Source: Nectonema munidae (lineage: Eukaryota; Nematomorpha; Nectonematoida; Nectonematidae). Taken from it: a stretch of 64,000 bases of DNA. The stretch is taken from the NCBI GenBank assembly GCA_030549495.1, contig JAUIRK010000599.1:1-64000 (forward strand). The letters are read 5' to 3'. The position numbers were made by a program, and so were the translations under genes. Shown one piece after another: positions 12,283 to 24,400 of the stretch (position 1 is its first letter; each line of letters begins with the position of its first letter). The notes beneath the pieces are model-generated. The model was not told the DNA's origin. It saw only the letters and a program-made list of their open reading frames with translations, and made no database searches.

Positions 12283-15200
12283 CATTTTAATTTTTTTGCC
12301 TTAAAATTTTAAAAAACTATTTGTAAATCCGATCTAACAAAACGCATTCCTAACCTAAATCTAAGGCATACACATCTCTGATTAAAAACGCGTTGTTTTA
12401 TTTTTAAAATGAGGATAACTTTTTGTTTTAACAAACGGAATTCATTTTATTAGCAAAAATAATTAATATATGAAAAATTGTATAAAAATTAAATGTTAAT
12501 ACAAAATTATTACTTTTTGATATTTAGCACTGAAAGCACTAAATTACAAATCATTTATTTCATTTTCAAAATGGCGCATAAAACTATGTCAAAGATTGGA
12601 AAATATACTATGAAAAAATTATTTAATTTTTATCGATCAATTTTTAGCAAGCCTTTCACTCAAAATAATTGAAATTTCTTTCTCTAAATCCTAAAATTTC
12701 AACAAAATGTTTTGCCATTATTTTATTACCCCTCAAATTCAAAATATGAAATATAGTGTATACAATTCTTACAATATAACTAATAATATTATAGTAATAG
12801 AGTTATTTAGTTAATGGTTTGTAGGTTAGTTAATCGTTTGTTTACATAATTAATTGATTAGTATTTTCATCAAATAAAATTTCGCAAACTATGGGGCGCT
12901 TGATATTTGATCGAATTTTCTTACACATCCACATCTGGTGACACACGCACAACAAAAAGAAGTACAAATGCAACACCTCGTGATTTTATTTAAAGGAATG
13001 TTTTTCTATATTTTTACATATGCTGACTGTCTCCGTAAATGAATTCACATCCAATAACTTTGATTTTCTGTATAATCTCTAGAAACGGGGGTGCAAACCT
13101 GGAGTCCGTGGACAGTTTCTTAATACTGTAAAAAAAACTCATCAATAATAATAGAGTTAAACCCAATATTTACGCTTAAAATATTTGAAACAAATCATTT
13201 TTATCATTTAATATGACGAAATTATTTTCTTCACAACATACACTTTCCCTAAGACAACAACACCAACAAATAAATGTCTACAGACTATTACTCTAATTTT
13301 ACATAACATGTCACCTCACTATTATATTTTGAGTTGGAATCGACTGTCTCAAATATTGTATTATATAAAAAAGTAATAATATTTTATATTTATCAATAAT
13401 TTTTATATTTTTTTTTGTTTTTTTTTAATTTTAATTTTTGAAATTAAATTATTTTTAATGTAAAAATTATTTGTATAACTTTCAAAATTCTATGTTACCA
13501 CTATTTTATCTGATTAATTTTGATGTATATTATCCTAAAATTATTCGTTTATTAATTTATATACTACCAAACCGAATGCTTATTTCACTAAAAATTTTTT
13601 TCAGTAAAATGGATAAAGTGGCTTTTAAGAAGACGAGCAAAAAATTCTACAACTTCAACATCAGATTTGTAATTACAAGATGGGATTGCGAGTAGCTCTG
13701 AGAAAAATCTACAAGAAAATGAAAATTAATAACACTGACACAAAAATCACAGAGAAAACGAAAGTAGAAAGCAGATTTTCTGAAATATCGCCAAGAATAG
13801 ATATTTTGGCCAGAGCAATCCCTGGCTCATCCGTTACACTAAAAATTAACTTTATTAATGATTACCTGAATTTTATCAATAAACTGTGATTTTTTTTGTT
13901 TACTTTCATGTTTTATAAATAACGTCTTTTTATATTCGAACAACATTTGGCGTATGAGCTCCCAATGTCAGTAAGCAATATGATACCAAATGGAGAAGCA
14001 ACTTAAAAATTTTGTGCACCCATCGTGTAATAAATATAAGACAGTTTTAGATAATGTAACAAATATAACTTACTAACACAATGAGTATTCAACGAATTAG
14101 TTAGCAAAACAAACTGCCCCACTAAATAACTATATTTTGTTTACATGGAATGTAAAGCATATTTATACTAATAATAAATTATTTTTAAATAAAAAAGTAC
14201 ATATCATATTATAAATTTTTAAACTTTTGAGAGGTAGTTGTTGGTGACTTAAATTTAATTAAAAGACCCCAATACTTCCTTTATGCCAAAATTATTTTGC
14301 AAATTTAAGCGATGAAGCAATAAATAAAAATTCATAGACTCTGTCTCATAGACAATTGTGGTAAACAACTCCAAACAAAACTTTTGAGACATGTATATAT
14401 TAAAATTTTGTCCAAAAGTTTTGATATGAATTAAAATTAGCGCAGAAATATGCAAAAATGGTAATCTTGATCATCAGGATTCCCTTTGTTGAATGCAGAC
14501 TAGACTAGCATATAAAATTGTTCGTCGTAAAGGATAGGAGCATCCATCATTCCTATTGGGTATTCTATTCTTCTCCTTCTTTCAAAGCTTGCACTTCATA
14601 CCAATAAAAGCTTGCAATCATTTTCCAAGTAGAGGCTATTTCGAAAGCCCTACGGAAATTTTATTCACCGCTCTCTCCTACACATCTAAAAATATATTGT
14701 ACACATACTAAAATGTAATACATATACCTATATATATTGAGAAATTAAAGGTTTTCATCAGTTGCTTTGAAAGGTGAGGTATAATTTTTTGTTGCAAACT
14801 TTGAATTTTCTTCCCATCTCTCTTCTTTGCCTCTTTTATCTCTACTTTCAACCCATACATTTCCACATTTCTTCAATTTTAAATCATTCGGATTAATCCT
14901 CAAGATAAGCCTGTAAAAATACTTCCATAAATTTTCTCTGCACTTTTGAATCCAAATATTCTTAGCACTCACAAAAAATAGATACGATAATGTTAAGATT
15001 TTTTAACAAATTTGGTAATCTTTTTATAAAGACAACCTACCTCGATAGATAAAGATAGATCCTACTATCTTTACTCTTTCTTTCTAGCATCTTTTGGAAA
15101 CAAAGCATGTTATTCTATATTTAGCATAGAATTAGCTTAGATTTCGAATCATGACGTTTGACACATAAAATGTTGCAAATTTTATGCTGATTTCGAATAT

Positions 15201-15534
15201 GGAATCTATTTTTCAATAATTATTCATTAAAAAGTAAGTAAATCTCACTCTCACTTTAATACGAATTTCAGCATTGAATTATTAACAATTTTAAAATCAA
15301 AAGACACTTTTTGCTATAATAATTTTGGTTAACTATCTTATAGATCATTGTGTTAATCAAAGTTAATCCTATTAGTTATAATGTCCAAAAGAATTTTCTA
15401 ATTTAAATCCTATTATATAACATATTTTTATTAAGCAACCTATAAAAGTTGCGTCTTTAATTACAACTGGTTTATGAGCATAACAATCAAAATCGTCAAG
15501 TAACTTAAAATGAGACGAGTGTTCGTTCATCTAA
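12283..15534. other. Long AT-rich stretch without a supported gene
   Basis: Short open frames near 13610-13890 have plausible codon variety but no recognisable family and no splice context, and I do not call them. Runs of AT-rich, low-complexity sequence dominate. The block 14460-14660 is somewhat less AT-rich and could be unique host sequence, but nothing identifies it. Confidence 0.5.
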
Positions 15535-16012
15535 CCTTTTTTTAAACGGCTTGAAGGTTGGTGAGCACACACCATGTTCTGGAAGCTTGATCCAATGTTT
15601 ATATAGATTTTAGCAAAGTAGGTTCTTCTAACGTTACGATGAAATGAGGTTAACTCACGTTTAGGGGGATGCATCGGAAAAACCTTTTTTTAAAAATCTT
15701 TTTTTTTTTTTTTTTTTTTTTTGTGAAAAAAAAAGGGGGTTTTCCTTTTTTTTTTTTTTTTTTACGACATATCCTGCATCCCAATTATTTTTTAGTGAAT
15801 CTTATTTGAAATTTTTTTGTGTCCAGTATGTGGTTTCGCTGGGGGATGATAATTCCATACTCTAAAAGTGGCCTGACAAGGGTTTTGATTAATGTTAGCG
15901 CATTTTTGGTATCTAATTGTGAAAAACAATTTTTAATTACGCTGATATCCGAGTACGCCCTTGTTGTGAGATTGGCTGTGTTATCATCATTAATCTTAAT
16001 AAATCATTGAAG
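15535..16012 (-). pseudogene. CR1/Jockey-type LINE 3' fragment
   Basis: The minus strand reads LTLIKTLVRPLLEYGIIIPQ at about 15822-15890. This is the conserved phrase just after the RT domain in CR1/Jockey-like LINEs; compare IYKALTRPILEYGNVIAQ in the fuller copy at 56620. It is preceded by a stretch ending KNCFSQLD. Lower down, at 15535-15640, a decayed C-terminal segment (like PFKKRLDE) is seen. The T/A homopolymer run at 15690-15765 separates the two pieces. The fragment is strongly decayed and 5' truncated. Confidence 0.65.
15690..15765. repeat. Poly-T/poly-A low-complexity block
   Basis: Two long T runs flank a short A run and AGGGGGTTTTCC, inside the LINE fragment. Such a block is prone to replication slippage and to assembly error. 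Confidence 0.7.
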
Positions 16013-16018
16013 ATATCT

Positions 16019-16140
16019 TTTTCTTTTTCTTTGAGAGAGGGAAAATACTTTATTTGGAAGCAGTTTTATTTTAAAAGAGCATCAATAGATGGTGTGAAGC
16101 AAAAAGTAAAAAAATATAAAATTGACATTTGCCTCCCTAC
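16019..16140. repeat. Dispersed repeat, copy 1
   Basis: A GAGAGAGGGAAAATACTTTA start followed by TTTAAAAGAGCAT resembles 36020-36130 (GAGAGAGAGAACATGCTTTA, then TTAAAAGAGCAT). Identity is moderate. On the minus strand it contains AATAAAG, so it could be the 3' end of a retroposon. Confidence 0.35.
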
Positions 16141-16252
16141 TATAGAGATGTATCGGATATCCACATCCGCATCCGCTAGGATGCCAAATTTGATGGGATT
16201 CAAAAAATTTTACACCCGATACATTTCTACCCGACATACGCAAAGAAACACT

Positions 16253-16390
16253 TTAACCCATTTAAGACCAAGCAAAGCAGACGATATCTAAAAAAACGCA
16301 GACGATTTATATTCAAAGTCATTGAAAAAAGCAGACGAAGATGAAATTACTTATGTTCCAAAATAGGAACATTGGTCCTAAATGGGTTAA
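16253..16390 (+). mobile_element. Short TTAA MITE, family 1, copy 1
   Basis: TTAA at 16253-16256 and 16387-16390 flanks a 130-bp element. Its ends are CCCATTTAAGACCAA and TTGGTCCTAAATGGG (14 of 15 inverted). The interior has three CAGACGA phrases. A second copy of exactly 130 bp lies inverted at 19956-20085 with only about five differences, so the family moved recently. No coding capacity; a piggyBac-type transposase elsewhere would be needed. Confidence 0.88.
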
Positions 16391-16483
16391 ATAAAAAATC
16401 ACTACTTCAGAGTTTAAGCCACATTTGTTAACATTTTAACAAATTTTAAGCCATATATTGAATCATTATTTTTATGGACAAAT

Positions 16484-16665
16484 TTACAAGAAGTAAAGGT
16501 AAAGGTACCGTGTGGTGTTTTCATCGAGAAGGCACAATTGCGCCGCTTGTATCGAACTATGAGAAAGTTGGCTTGATGCGGGATCGAACCCACGACCTTG
16601 AGTTATCGAAACCCAGTACCTAACCAACCTTACTCACGCCCCCTGTGACACAACTTACAAGAAGT
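16484..16665 (-). mobile_element. tRNA-derived SINE, family A, with 11-bp target duplication
   Basis: A perfect direct repeat TTACAAGAAGT (16484-16494 and 16655-16665) flanks a 160-bp body. On the minus strand the body has a tRNA-like head (GAGTAAGGTTGGTTAGGTAC, then B box GGTTCGATCCC). A shared tail follows (ATAGTTCGATACAAGCGGCG, then TTGTGCCTTCTCGATGAAAA), ending in CCTTTACCTTTA repeats. Target duplications of this length fit LINE-driven insertion. The copy at 52187 is closely similar. Confidence 0.9.
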
Positions 16666-17287
16666 GATGCTGTAAGTATGTAGAACAAGGACACTTTATG
16701 TTGGGTTAGCAATGTCCAGTTCACCATTTTCATTTTGTAAAGGTTGCATCATTGATTCACAGTAAAAAATGATTAATAATAAAGAGAGGCGTTGAAAAAT
16801 AGAAGGACAGCAAAGATTTTCTCAAATAATCGTTATATTTTAAGAATAGGAGTATGGCGGGCACGTTTCCAAATCGATCAAACAATGATTTTTTAGTTAA
16901 ATCTTTCCAAAGTCTTGGGCTTACCAATTTTCGTATGCAACTAATAGCGTTGGCATAGGATAATTTGCCACACCGTAAGACAATAGGACACACTTACATC
17001 TTCTCACAAGGCCATTTCACAGTAAAGTATAGCAAAATTTAATTTGTTTAGCATAATACGTATACAGTAATGAACTAATGCATTAATTGTCTCACTAACT
17101 AATTCAATATTTATGAGAGTAACTACTGACAAAACATTTATCTCACTAACAAATTGAATAAGATTTTGAAACTATAAGCCTAAGAAATGAGGCCACCAAA
17201 ATAACGAACAATTAGATCACTGATGAACAAACTCAACAACTCTTGGACTAAATACAAAAATAACCAAATAATGAAAGATGTAACTAT

Positions 17288-17400
17288 TTAACCGGTTATC
17301 GACAAAAATGTGAATCGTCTGCGTTTATTAATGCTTTTTAATACAAATCTTCTGCTTGATACTAGTTATCGTCTGATTATTCTGGTCGTTAACGGGTTAA
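17288..17400. mobile_element. Short TTAA MITE, family 2
   Basis: TTAA at 17288-17291 and 17397-17400 encloses 105 bp. The ends are CCGGTTATCGACAAAA and, reversed, CCCGTTAACGACCAGAA. The interior phrases AATCGTCTGCGTTT and ATCGTCTGA are shared with family 1, so the two families are related. Confidence 0.75.
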
Positions 17401-18229
17401 CTAACTAACTAATTAACCCTATGACGATCCGTGTCACACTCTTCTATTGAAAAAAGGTAGATGATTAGTCTTAAAAATTCTGGTCCCCAAATTAGTAACA
17501 AGCATGTACTGTTTTGCTAATATTTTGAATAATTTTCCACCGGTCAAAGTTAAATGTTGGAAAATTTTCGTGAAAGAAGTTGTTTCTCACACTTCTGAAA
17601 AAAGGTTTGTGAAAATGTATGCCACATTTTAAAAGGATAGAAAGAGAGGAGATTGATGAAAGTGATGGTATATCCTTGTGGCAGCAATATGCATCCACTG
17701 TACAATTAGAAGAAATGTTTCTGAATACTTAGCAGGATTCTCCTATACAATGTGGCATCTTCTATCGTTTGTGCGTGATAAAAAAAGGTATAGCAAGTAG
17801 GTAGCACTTGTAAGAGGAAAGACATTCAAATGTGTTTTTAGTGGAGAGATTTTACTAATTTTTAACTTTGTTCTTTTTCTGTGAAGTGGGGAGCGGAAAC
17901 CTTGAAATTCATATTCTCAAAAGTGTACCTTTTCAAGAATCCTCATCTATCCACATCCACATACATATTATGTGTGAATTTATACGCAATGCACAAAGTA
18001 GTATATATATATGCATGGTTTAGAAGCTGTCATTATCACCATTGTCATAATCATTTAATTTTACAAGGTCCACAATACACTTCAAATATAACAAAAACTT
18101 CATTGTTTTAAATCAGGTAGTGTAATTCTTTCATCTATACTATAGGCTTTGAGGAAGCAAGTCTAAATCCTTATTTTGCAGTTGTTATTTTTAAATTATT
18201 TTTAGAAAAACTTTTTTTTCTTTATACAG
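17401..18229. other. Gene 1 upstream flank
   Basis: No gene, repeat or clear promoter motif is recognised. A splice acceptor at 18228-18229, just before gene 1's coding start, implies that a non-coding first exon and the promoter lie in or above this stretch. I could not place them. Confidence 0.4.
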
Positions 18230-18261
18230 AAAAGAACTTTGTTATAATTTAAAAATTTGGA

Positions 18262-18489
18262 ATGGGGCAGGAAAATCTTTTATACACGAATGAGAATGAA
18301 GCTAGAAAAGCAAATTTCCTTTTCTACATCAAAAGTTTTTTGATGGGCGGACTCTGTCTTATCATGCTTCTGTGTTTATTCAAACTGGGAAGAGGTGAAT
18401 TCAATTTGCTTGAAGATCATTCAAACAACCAAATTGCTCTCACTAATATGCGTTTGGACTCTTTATCAAAAGACTTGCAAAAATTACAG
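18262..18489 (+). CDS. Gene 1 exon 1: tail, membrane anchor, coiled stalk
   Basis: Encodes residues 1-76. The tail [18 protein letters not shown] is followed by a hydrophobic run ([20 protein letters not shown]), interrupted by one lysine. After it comes a polar, heptad-like stalk ending [10 protein letters not shown]. The exon ends in frame (phase 0) at a CAG|GTGAAC donor. Gene 2's first exon has the same plan and the same ending phase. Confidence 0.88.
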
Positions 18490-21400
18490 GTGAACTCTTC
18501 ATATCTATTTTCTTTTTGTCAAACTGATTCAAAAATTTTGCATGCAATTGAACTTTCAATCAATCAAAATTTTAAATGATTTTTTGTCGTTGATTGCATA
18601 CATTTAATGCAATTTATTAAGTCATAATAACATTTCAACCAATCAAAGTTTTGCATGAATTTTTTTAGGTTTGTTGTTTAAATTTCCATACAATTTTTCA
18701 AGTCTCGCTTTTAAATTGATCTGAGTTTTCAATGTATTTTTTCCTGGTTGAATTCAAAAGTTTGCGTGCAATTGATTAAGTTGAACTTTTCAATTGATCC
18801 CAATTTTTTATTAAATGAAAACCTTTTAATTTTGTAGGCGATTTACTAAAAACAAAGAAAAACTTTTTAAGAACGAATATGAATTAGTTGCAAATAACCT
18901 ACGCTTCAACAACAAAATTAAAAAGTTTCAAGTTTTAAAAATGTTTTATATTAATTAGAGACATTAGAAATTTATATTTGAAGTGATTTATTTTTAGTCA
19001 ACTTTATCTGATAAAGGTGACTATTCTAAAAGTCTCCCTATTGTTATTATATCAAACGAAACTTGGAACAAGTTATAGCCAAGCGTTGTCTCTCGTGTCC
19101 AATTTTTTGATGTTTCGAAGGATATCAAAACATCTGGCCGATGAGTTGTTCCTAAATTCAAAAAATCAAATTAACCCTTTGAGGACCAGAAACTTGAAGA
19201 ATAATCGTTTGCTTTCTTTTTCCGTTGATTTTTCTATGTTTTAAGCAGACGATTATTATTTCTTGGTACAGCGGTGTCACACTGGTCCTCAAAGGGTTAA
19301 TTCAAACTTTCTAAATCTGCGCTAAATTAAATTAACTTTAAACTAAATCTATAAAAATAATGCAGAAATAATAACTGTATATATATATATGCCATGAATT
19401 GAGTAGGCATTTACTGAAAGGGAATAATGAAAATAGATGTTTAATATGTGTTACTGGAAGCAGGCATCAACTTAACTGATTATAATAATAAGTCTAACAA
19501 AGAAATGATATAAGATTGCGAAGGCATCATTGATTTCTTAAATAATTATCAAAATATAAAAATTCAAACAATTAATTACCAAATTCCAGACAACAGGAAA
19601 CAGCTATAGAAAGTAAAAAAATAAGAAGAAGAACGAAAAATCGCTTTAGCCTCCCTACATAAGCAAAATAGCTTATGATTTAGAATTTTTGCTTTGAGTT
19701 AATAAAATATTTTAAATCATACTGCCCTCCTTATTTTTATACTCCAATTTATAACAAGTAATACTTTTTTGCTTATGTAGGGAGGCAAAAGCGATTTTTC
19801 ATTCACTTGGTCAGCGCAAATATCTTCTTGACGTGTATATCTTGTGTCTATCTGTATGCGTCTCTTTTAAAGGTTTGTTAGGCAAGATAAACAACATCTT
19901 TTTAAAGAACTATGAGGATAAGATGGTGCACAGTTTGATGTATTGGACATTTTAACCCATTTACGGCCAATGTTCCTATTTTGGAACATAAGTAATTTCA
20001 TCTTCGTCTGCTTTTTTCAATGACTTTGAATATAAATCGTCTGCGTTTTTTTAGATATCGTCTGATTTGCTTGGCCTTAAATGGGTTAAAACAACTTATC
20101 TTTACATAGCTAAATTAAAAACTTTACTTCTTGAACCTAATAATCATTTATTTTTAGTTGAGAAAGAAAACCTTTATTAATACCAAACGGTTTTACATAA
20201 ATATCAAAAATAAGTATACATTTCTACGGTTCTTTTCAGTGATGGAGCCCTTTAAGAAGTTGTTGAAAGGTATGGACCCCATACAAAGAAAATTTTGCAT
20301 AAAAAGTCGTAAAACAACTTCTCACAAAATGAATATTTGTACTTTATTCTATAGACATGAATTATTTGATCTCAAATGACGCCAAATAGCGCTAGCAATC
20401 CAAATTTCACTTAAATTCAAGGAGAAAAGACAAAAAGCTAGAGCTTGCTATTAATTCAAACTTTAAGAGTTGCTTTTTGTTTCAATTATTTTTACACGTA
20501 CAAATTGGTTGATTATTATTTTCACTCTTAAGTTTTTTTTTACGAAAATAAAAAACTCTTCATGGACCCCTTGAGACGCAGCCATAGACCCAAAGTTCAG
20601 AACCACTGGACTATAAAATGCATTTAAAGAGAATAAGCTAAAACAAAAACAATAGATTAATCAAAAAATGTATGCAAAGAAAGTATTTGGAGGGAAAAAT
20701 AAGATTGGTGTTGCGCAAGTCCAAAAGCCAGATAGCCACGAATACCTAACAGCACTTTATAGAATATTTAAATAAAGATAAAGAGCTGAATTTGATTCTA
20801 ACAACATTAAAAAAGTAAAAAATTAAAAAATTAGTCTGTTGGTGAGACAAGTTGTGACATAAGTGTAGATGAAAGTAAGTAATAGAGGAAGTGAAGAAAT
20901 TTTTCGGAAGAATTTTAAGATTAGAAAGTCTTAAATCGTGAAACAAGGGTACGCATTGTCTTTTAGTGTATCGAAATATTAAAAGTAGAAAGACGGTAAG
21001 AAATAGGTATTGGGTCATGCGCTTTTCCAGTGTTATGATTTTTGTTTATTTTTTTATTATTTATTTGCCCGTGGTACATAAAAACCGTGGGTCGCAAAAT
21101 ATGACATAAACTAGGAATCTAAATGGGGAATGTGCAAAATATAGCATCATCATGAAGAGAATAAAAGTAAGTTATGAATGCGGACATGTTGCTGAAGTCT
21201 GAAACACAATTGACAGGCAGGATGCTAAGAAGAGCGAAAAAACAGAACTGCGATACAAAACGGAGAGAGCACAAGAATTCAATATATATCGATGCTCTTT
21301 CTTAAATTATGCTCAGTTTGATGTAAAATGGAGGAAAACGTCATCATAAAGCAGGTGGGCATAAGTTAGAAGAAGCTTGTATGTAAGACAGCTAATAAAC

Positions 21401-24400
21401 TTCAACTAAAATGTTTATGTTGTACTTCAAACATTTTAAAAAAGGCTACCCTTATTAGTGCAAGGCAAAATATATCCACTAAGTGCTGGAAGGGGATCCT
21501 TTCCATCCCCTCCACCATGTTTTTCTTAGATTTTAAAGATTTTTTTCATATTCTTTAGTGTGATATATTTCAAATATGTTGAATCTAGTGGTGATGTTGA
21601 TTTTTTATCAAAATCAATCATAACTGTAAAAAATTGTTTAAATATATCAGGGAGTTTGAAATTTTAAATTTTTATTGAATTACCTATAGAAAGTTATTTA
21701 TGCATATATACACATTTTCAGGTATGCTGAATTTAGTTCTGGTATTTCCTTTTTATCAAAATCAATGAAATTTGACTAAATGAGTGTACGTAATTCAGTG
21801 ATGCCTTGCGTTTTTAGGGATTCGGTGAGATGGTACTCAATGTTTTGCGTTTATATAATGAAATTAATCTTGTCAATCTGATTGAAATCATTGGTTGCAT
21901 GTATTAGTGTTTGAATATCTTTTTTAATGCATATGATCGCAAAATTAAAACAGGAATTCTATTTTAACCTTTTTTCTTAAGGAACTCTTGAAAGGATCAC
22001 CCGTTATGAAGAGGAAGAGAAGATCTGCAACCAAAAATTTTGAACAGCAACAACAACAGAAGCGACAAAAGATCATCACGAATGAACATGGAGAATCCGT
22101 CGCGGGAACTCATGGTGAAATTTTCACACCAATGAATCAAAGCACCATAAATGGTATGTCGTCTTTTATCTTAGCTATTTGCAGAATTCGGAATTAGTCT
22201 ACTCATATTTAATTACTCAGTTTATAATTAATGAGTTGAGAAATGAAAATAAGGTAATGTAAATAATTGTATACATTTATATGCAATAGATAGAACATTT
22301 ACTTTCTTTACTTATAGTAATAATATTTATATATATATATATATAAACATTACAAAGTTACAAAACATGCTAGGTGCGACGAACTAGGTATGAAAACGTA
22401 CAAAAATGAATGAGAAAAAATCGATATAATTGGGAAATTCAGAGCATAAGAGATAAAAAAAAACTCCAAGAAAGCAACATTTTCATATTATTTTGTTTAT
22501 ATAAACCACAAAAAATCCTAGTTAATAGCAATATATATGAATATACACTTAAGTATGAAAAAAGAAGAAAGTGCTTGGAGGTATTATTAGAAGGAAGTCA
22601 TCATAGCTTTTCAAAGATTGAAAATATCCAAGGGATTGAAGTATAGGAAAGTAACAAAAGGAAAATAAAACTCGAGCATCACGATGCTAAGAAAATGAAG
22701 TGAAAACTTCGCTTCACTGAGAGAGAGAACAAAAAATTTGGCGCGTTTAATGGGATTGGTAAGGAACTAATTAACTAACGGTTTAGCAAATTAACGAATT
22801 ATATAACTATAACAAACTTAATAAATTAGTAACGTAGTTGTGACTGCCAATAACTTACATTCCGTTTAAACCCGGGCTTAGAATAAATTTTATATTCAAA
22901 ACTTACAGCTTGCTTTGATAATAACAATCTGGCAGTTTAAAAGCTCGGAATTGGTTCGGTTAATAACAAAGGAATTTAATGAGATGAAAAAATATTGGAG
23001 ACATGAAGGATAGTATTTGTATAAGTATTATCAAACTAAAACATCACTGTTCAAATGTAAATGCGAACTAATTACAATTGCCAAAGGATGGGCAGAACAA
23101 ATGATCAAAAGCCTATACTTATGTGTCTCACTAATCCATTGATACATTGTTTATTTTGTTGGTCAGTGATTAAATCAATAATTTATAAATTTTTCGATAA
23201 TTAAAATATTATATTTTTTGATCAATTTAATTTTATTAGATTCTTAGTTAATATTTAGATTTAGTCGTTATTTAGCGGATGTTTTTCTTATCAACTATAT
23301 AATATGGAAATGAGAAGCTTTTGCACCTTGTAAATTGGAAATATATAAATGTAATATGAATTATATTTTTTGTAGACAAAAGTAATTTTAGCATCTCAAT
23401 ATCGGTTTTAGGATCTCGATTTAACATTATAGGGAGCTTTTAATTCCACTTCACTGCTCCTAGCACAATTATTATTTCAACGTTGCAGAATTAATTGATC
23501 TGTTTTCACTTTTGGATAGTGTGTGAATGCGAGCCTGGTCTCCAAGGAGTGCCTGGGGTTCAAGGAGAAGTCGGAATAAAGGGCGAAGATGGCTTACCCG
23601 GTCTGCCTGGAGTGGACGGAAGCAATGGCCTACCCGGAATTCCTGGAGCCAAAGGAGAATCTGGATACAATGGCAAGCCCGTATTTTCAATTTTAACTTT
23701 TCTTCCATTCGTTTTGCCTTCAAATTGGAGAGTGTAGAACGAGGAATTTGTTTAAGGGTGTTGATGGCAAAAATGGAATTGATGGCTTGCCCGGTTTAAA
23801 TGGAGTTCCCGGAAAGGATGGTAATCCTGGTACAATTGGGCCTGTTGGTCCAGCTGGTATAAATGGCATTGATGGAAAGCCTGGAAATGATGGAATCGAT
23901 GGTTTGCCAGGTAATAAGAATTCTTTTAAGGATTCGTAGTCACTCTACTAAACATAAAATAATGTATACCCTCATTTTCTAAATTTTTGCCTATAATTTT
24001 GAATAAACTTCTGTTAGTATTAGATTGAATAAAGTAGAAGTGAAAATAAGAAACTTTTAGTTAAAAATGGAACAACCTTATCAATGATATATTTTATCTT
24101 TTTGAGGTATTGATGGAGTTCCCGGAGAAAAGGGAGCAGATGGACAGCTAGGTGTGGGAATACCTGGAGAACCTGGTAAAGATGGGCTACCCGGTTTAAA
24201 TGGAGCTCCCGGAATTGATGGACTTAACGGCCTTAATGGAGTGGACGGAGCACCAGGTGTGCCTGGAGCAAAAGTAAGATTATTTCTCCATTTTTGTGAA
24301 ACCTTTCAGTCCTAAATTCTTGATTAAAGGGTGAGCCTGGTGTCCCTGGAAAAGATGGAGAAAGCAGATTTATCAAAGAATCTGGCACTGAAGGTCCACA

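Larger units (their letters stand above)
18490..21981. other. Gene 1 intron 1
   Basis: A 3.5-kb intron holding two short TTAA MITEs (19175, 19956), a possible hAT-derived fragment (20224-20609) and an old piece of the large TTAA element (21447-21790). No further exon was recognised. Confidence 0.7.

Noticed and set aside
23487-23519. Earlier acceptor (TTGCAG) for gene 1 exon 3
   Set aside because: It would run into an in-frame stop before the collagen; the acceptor at 23518-23519 keeps the frame.
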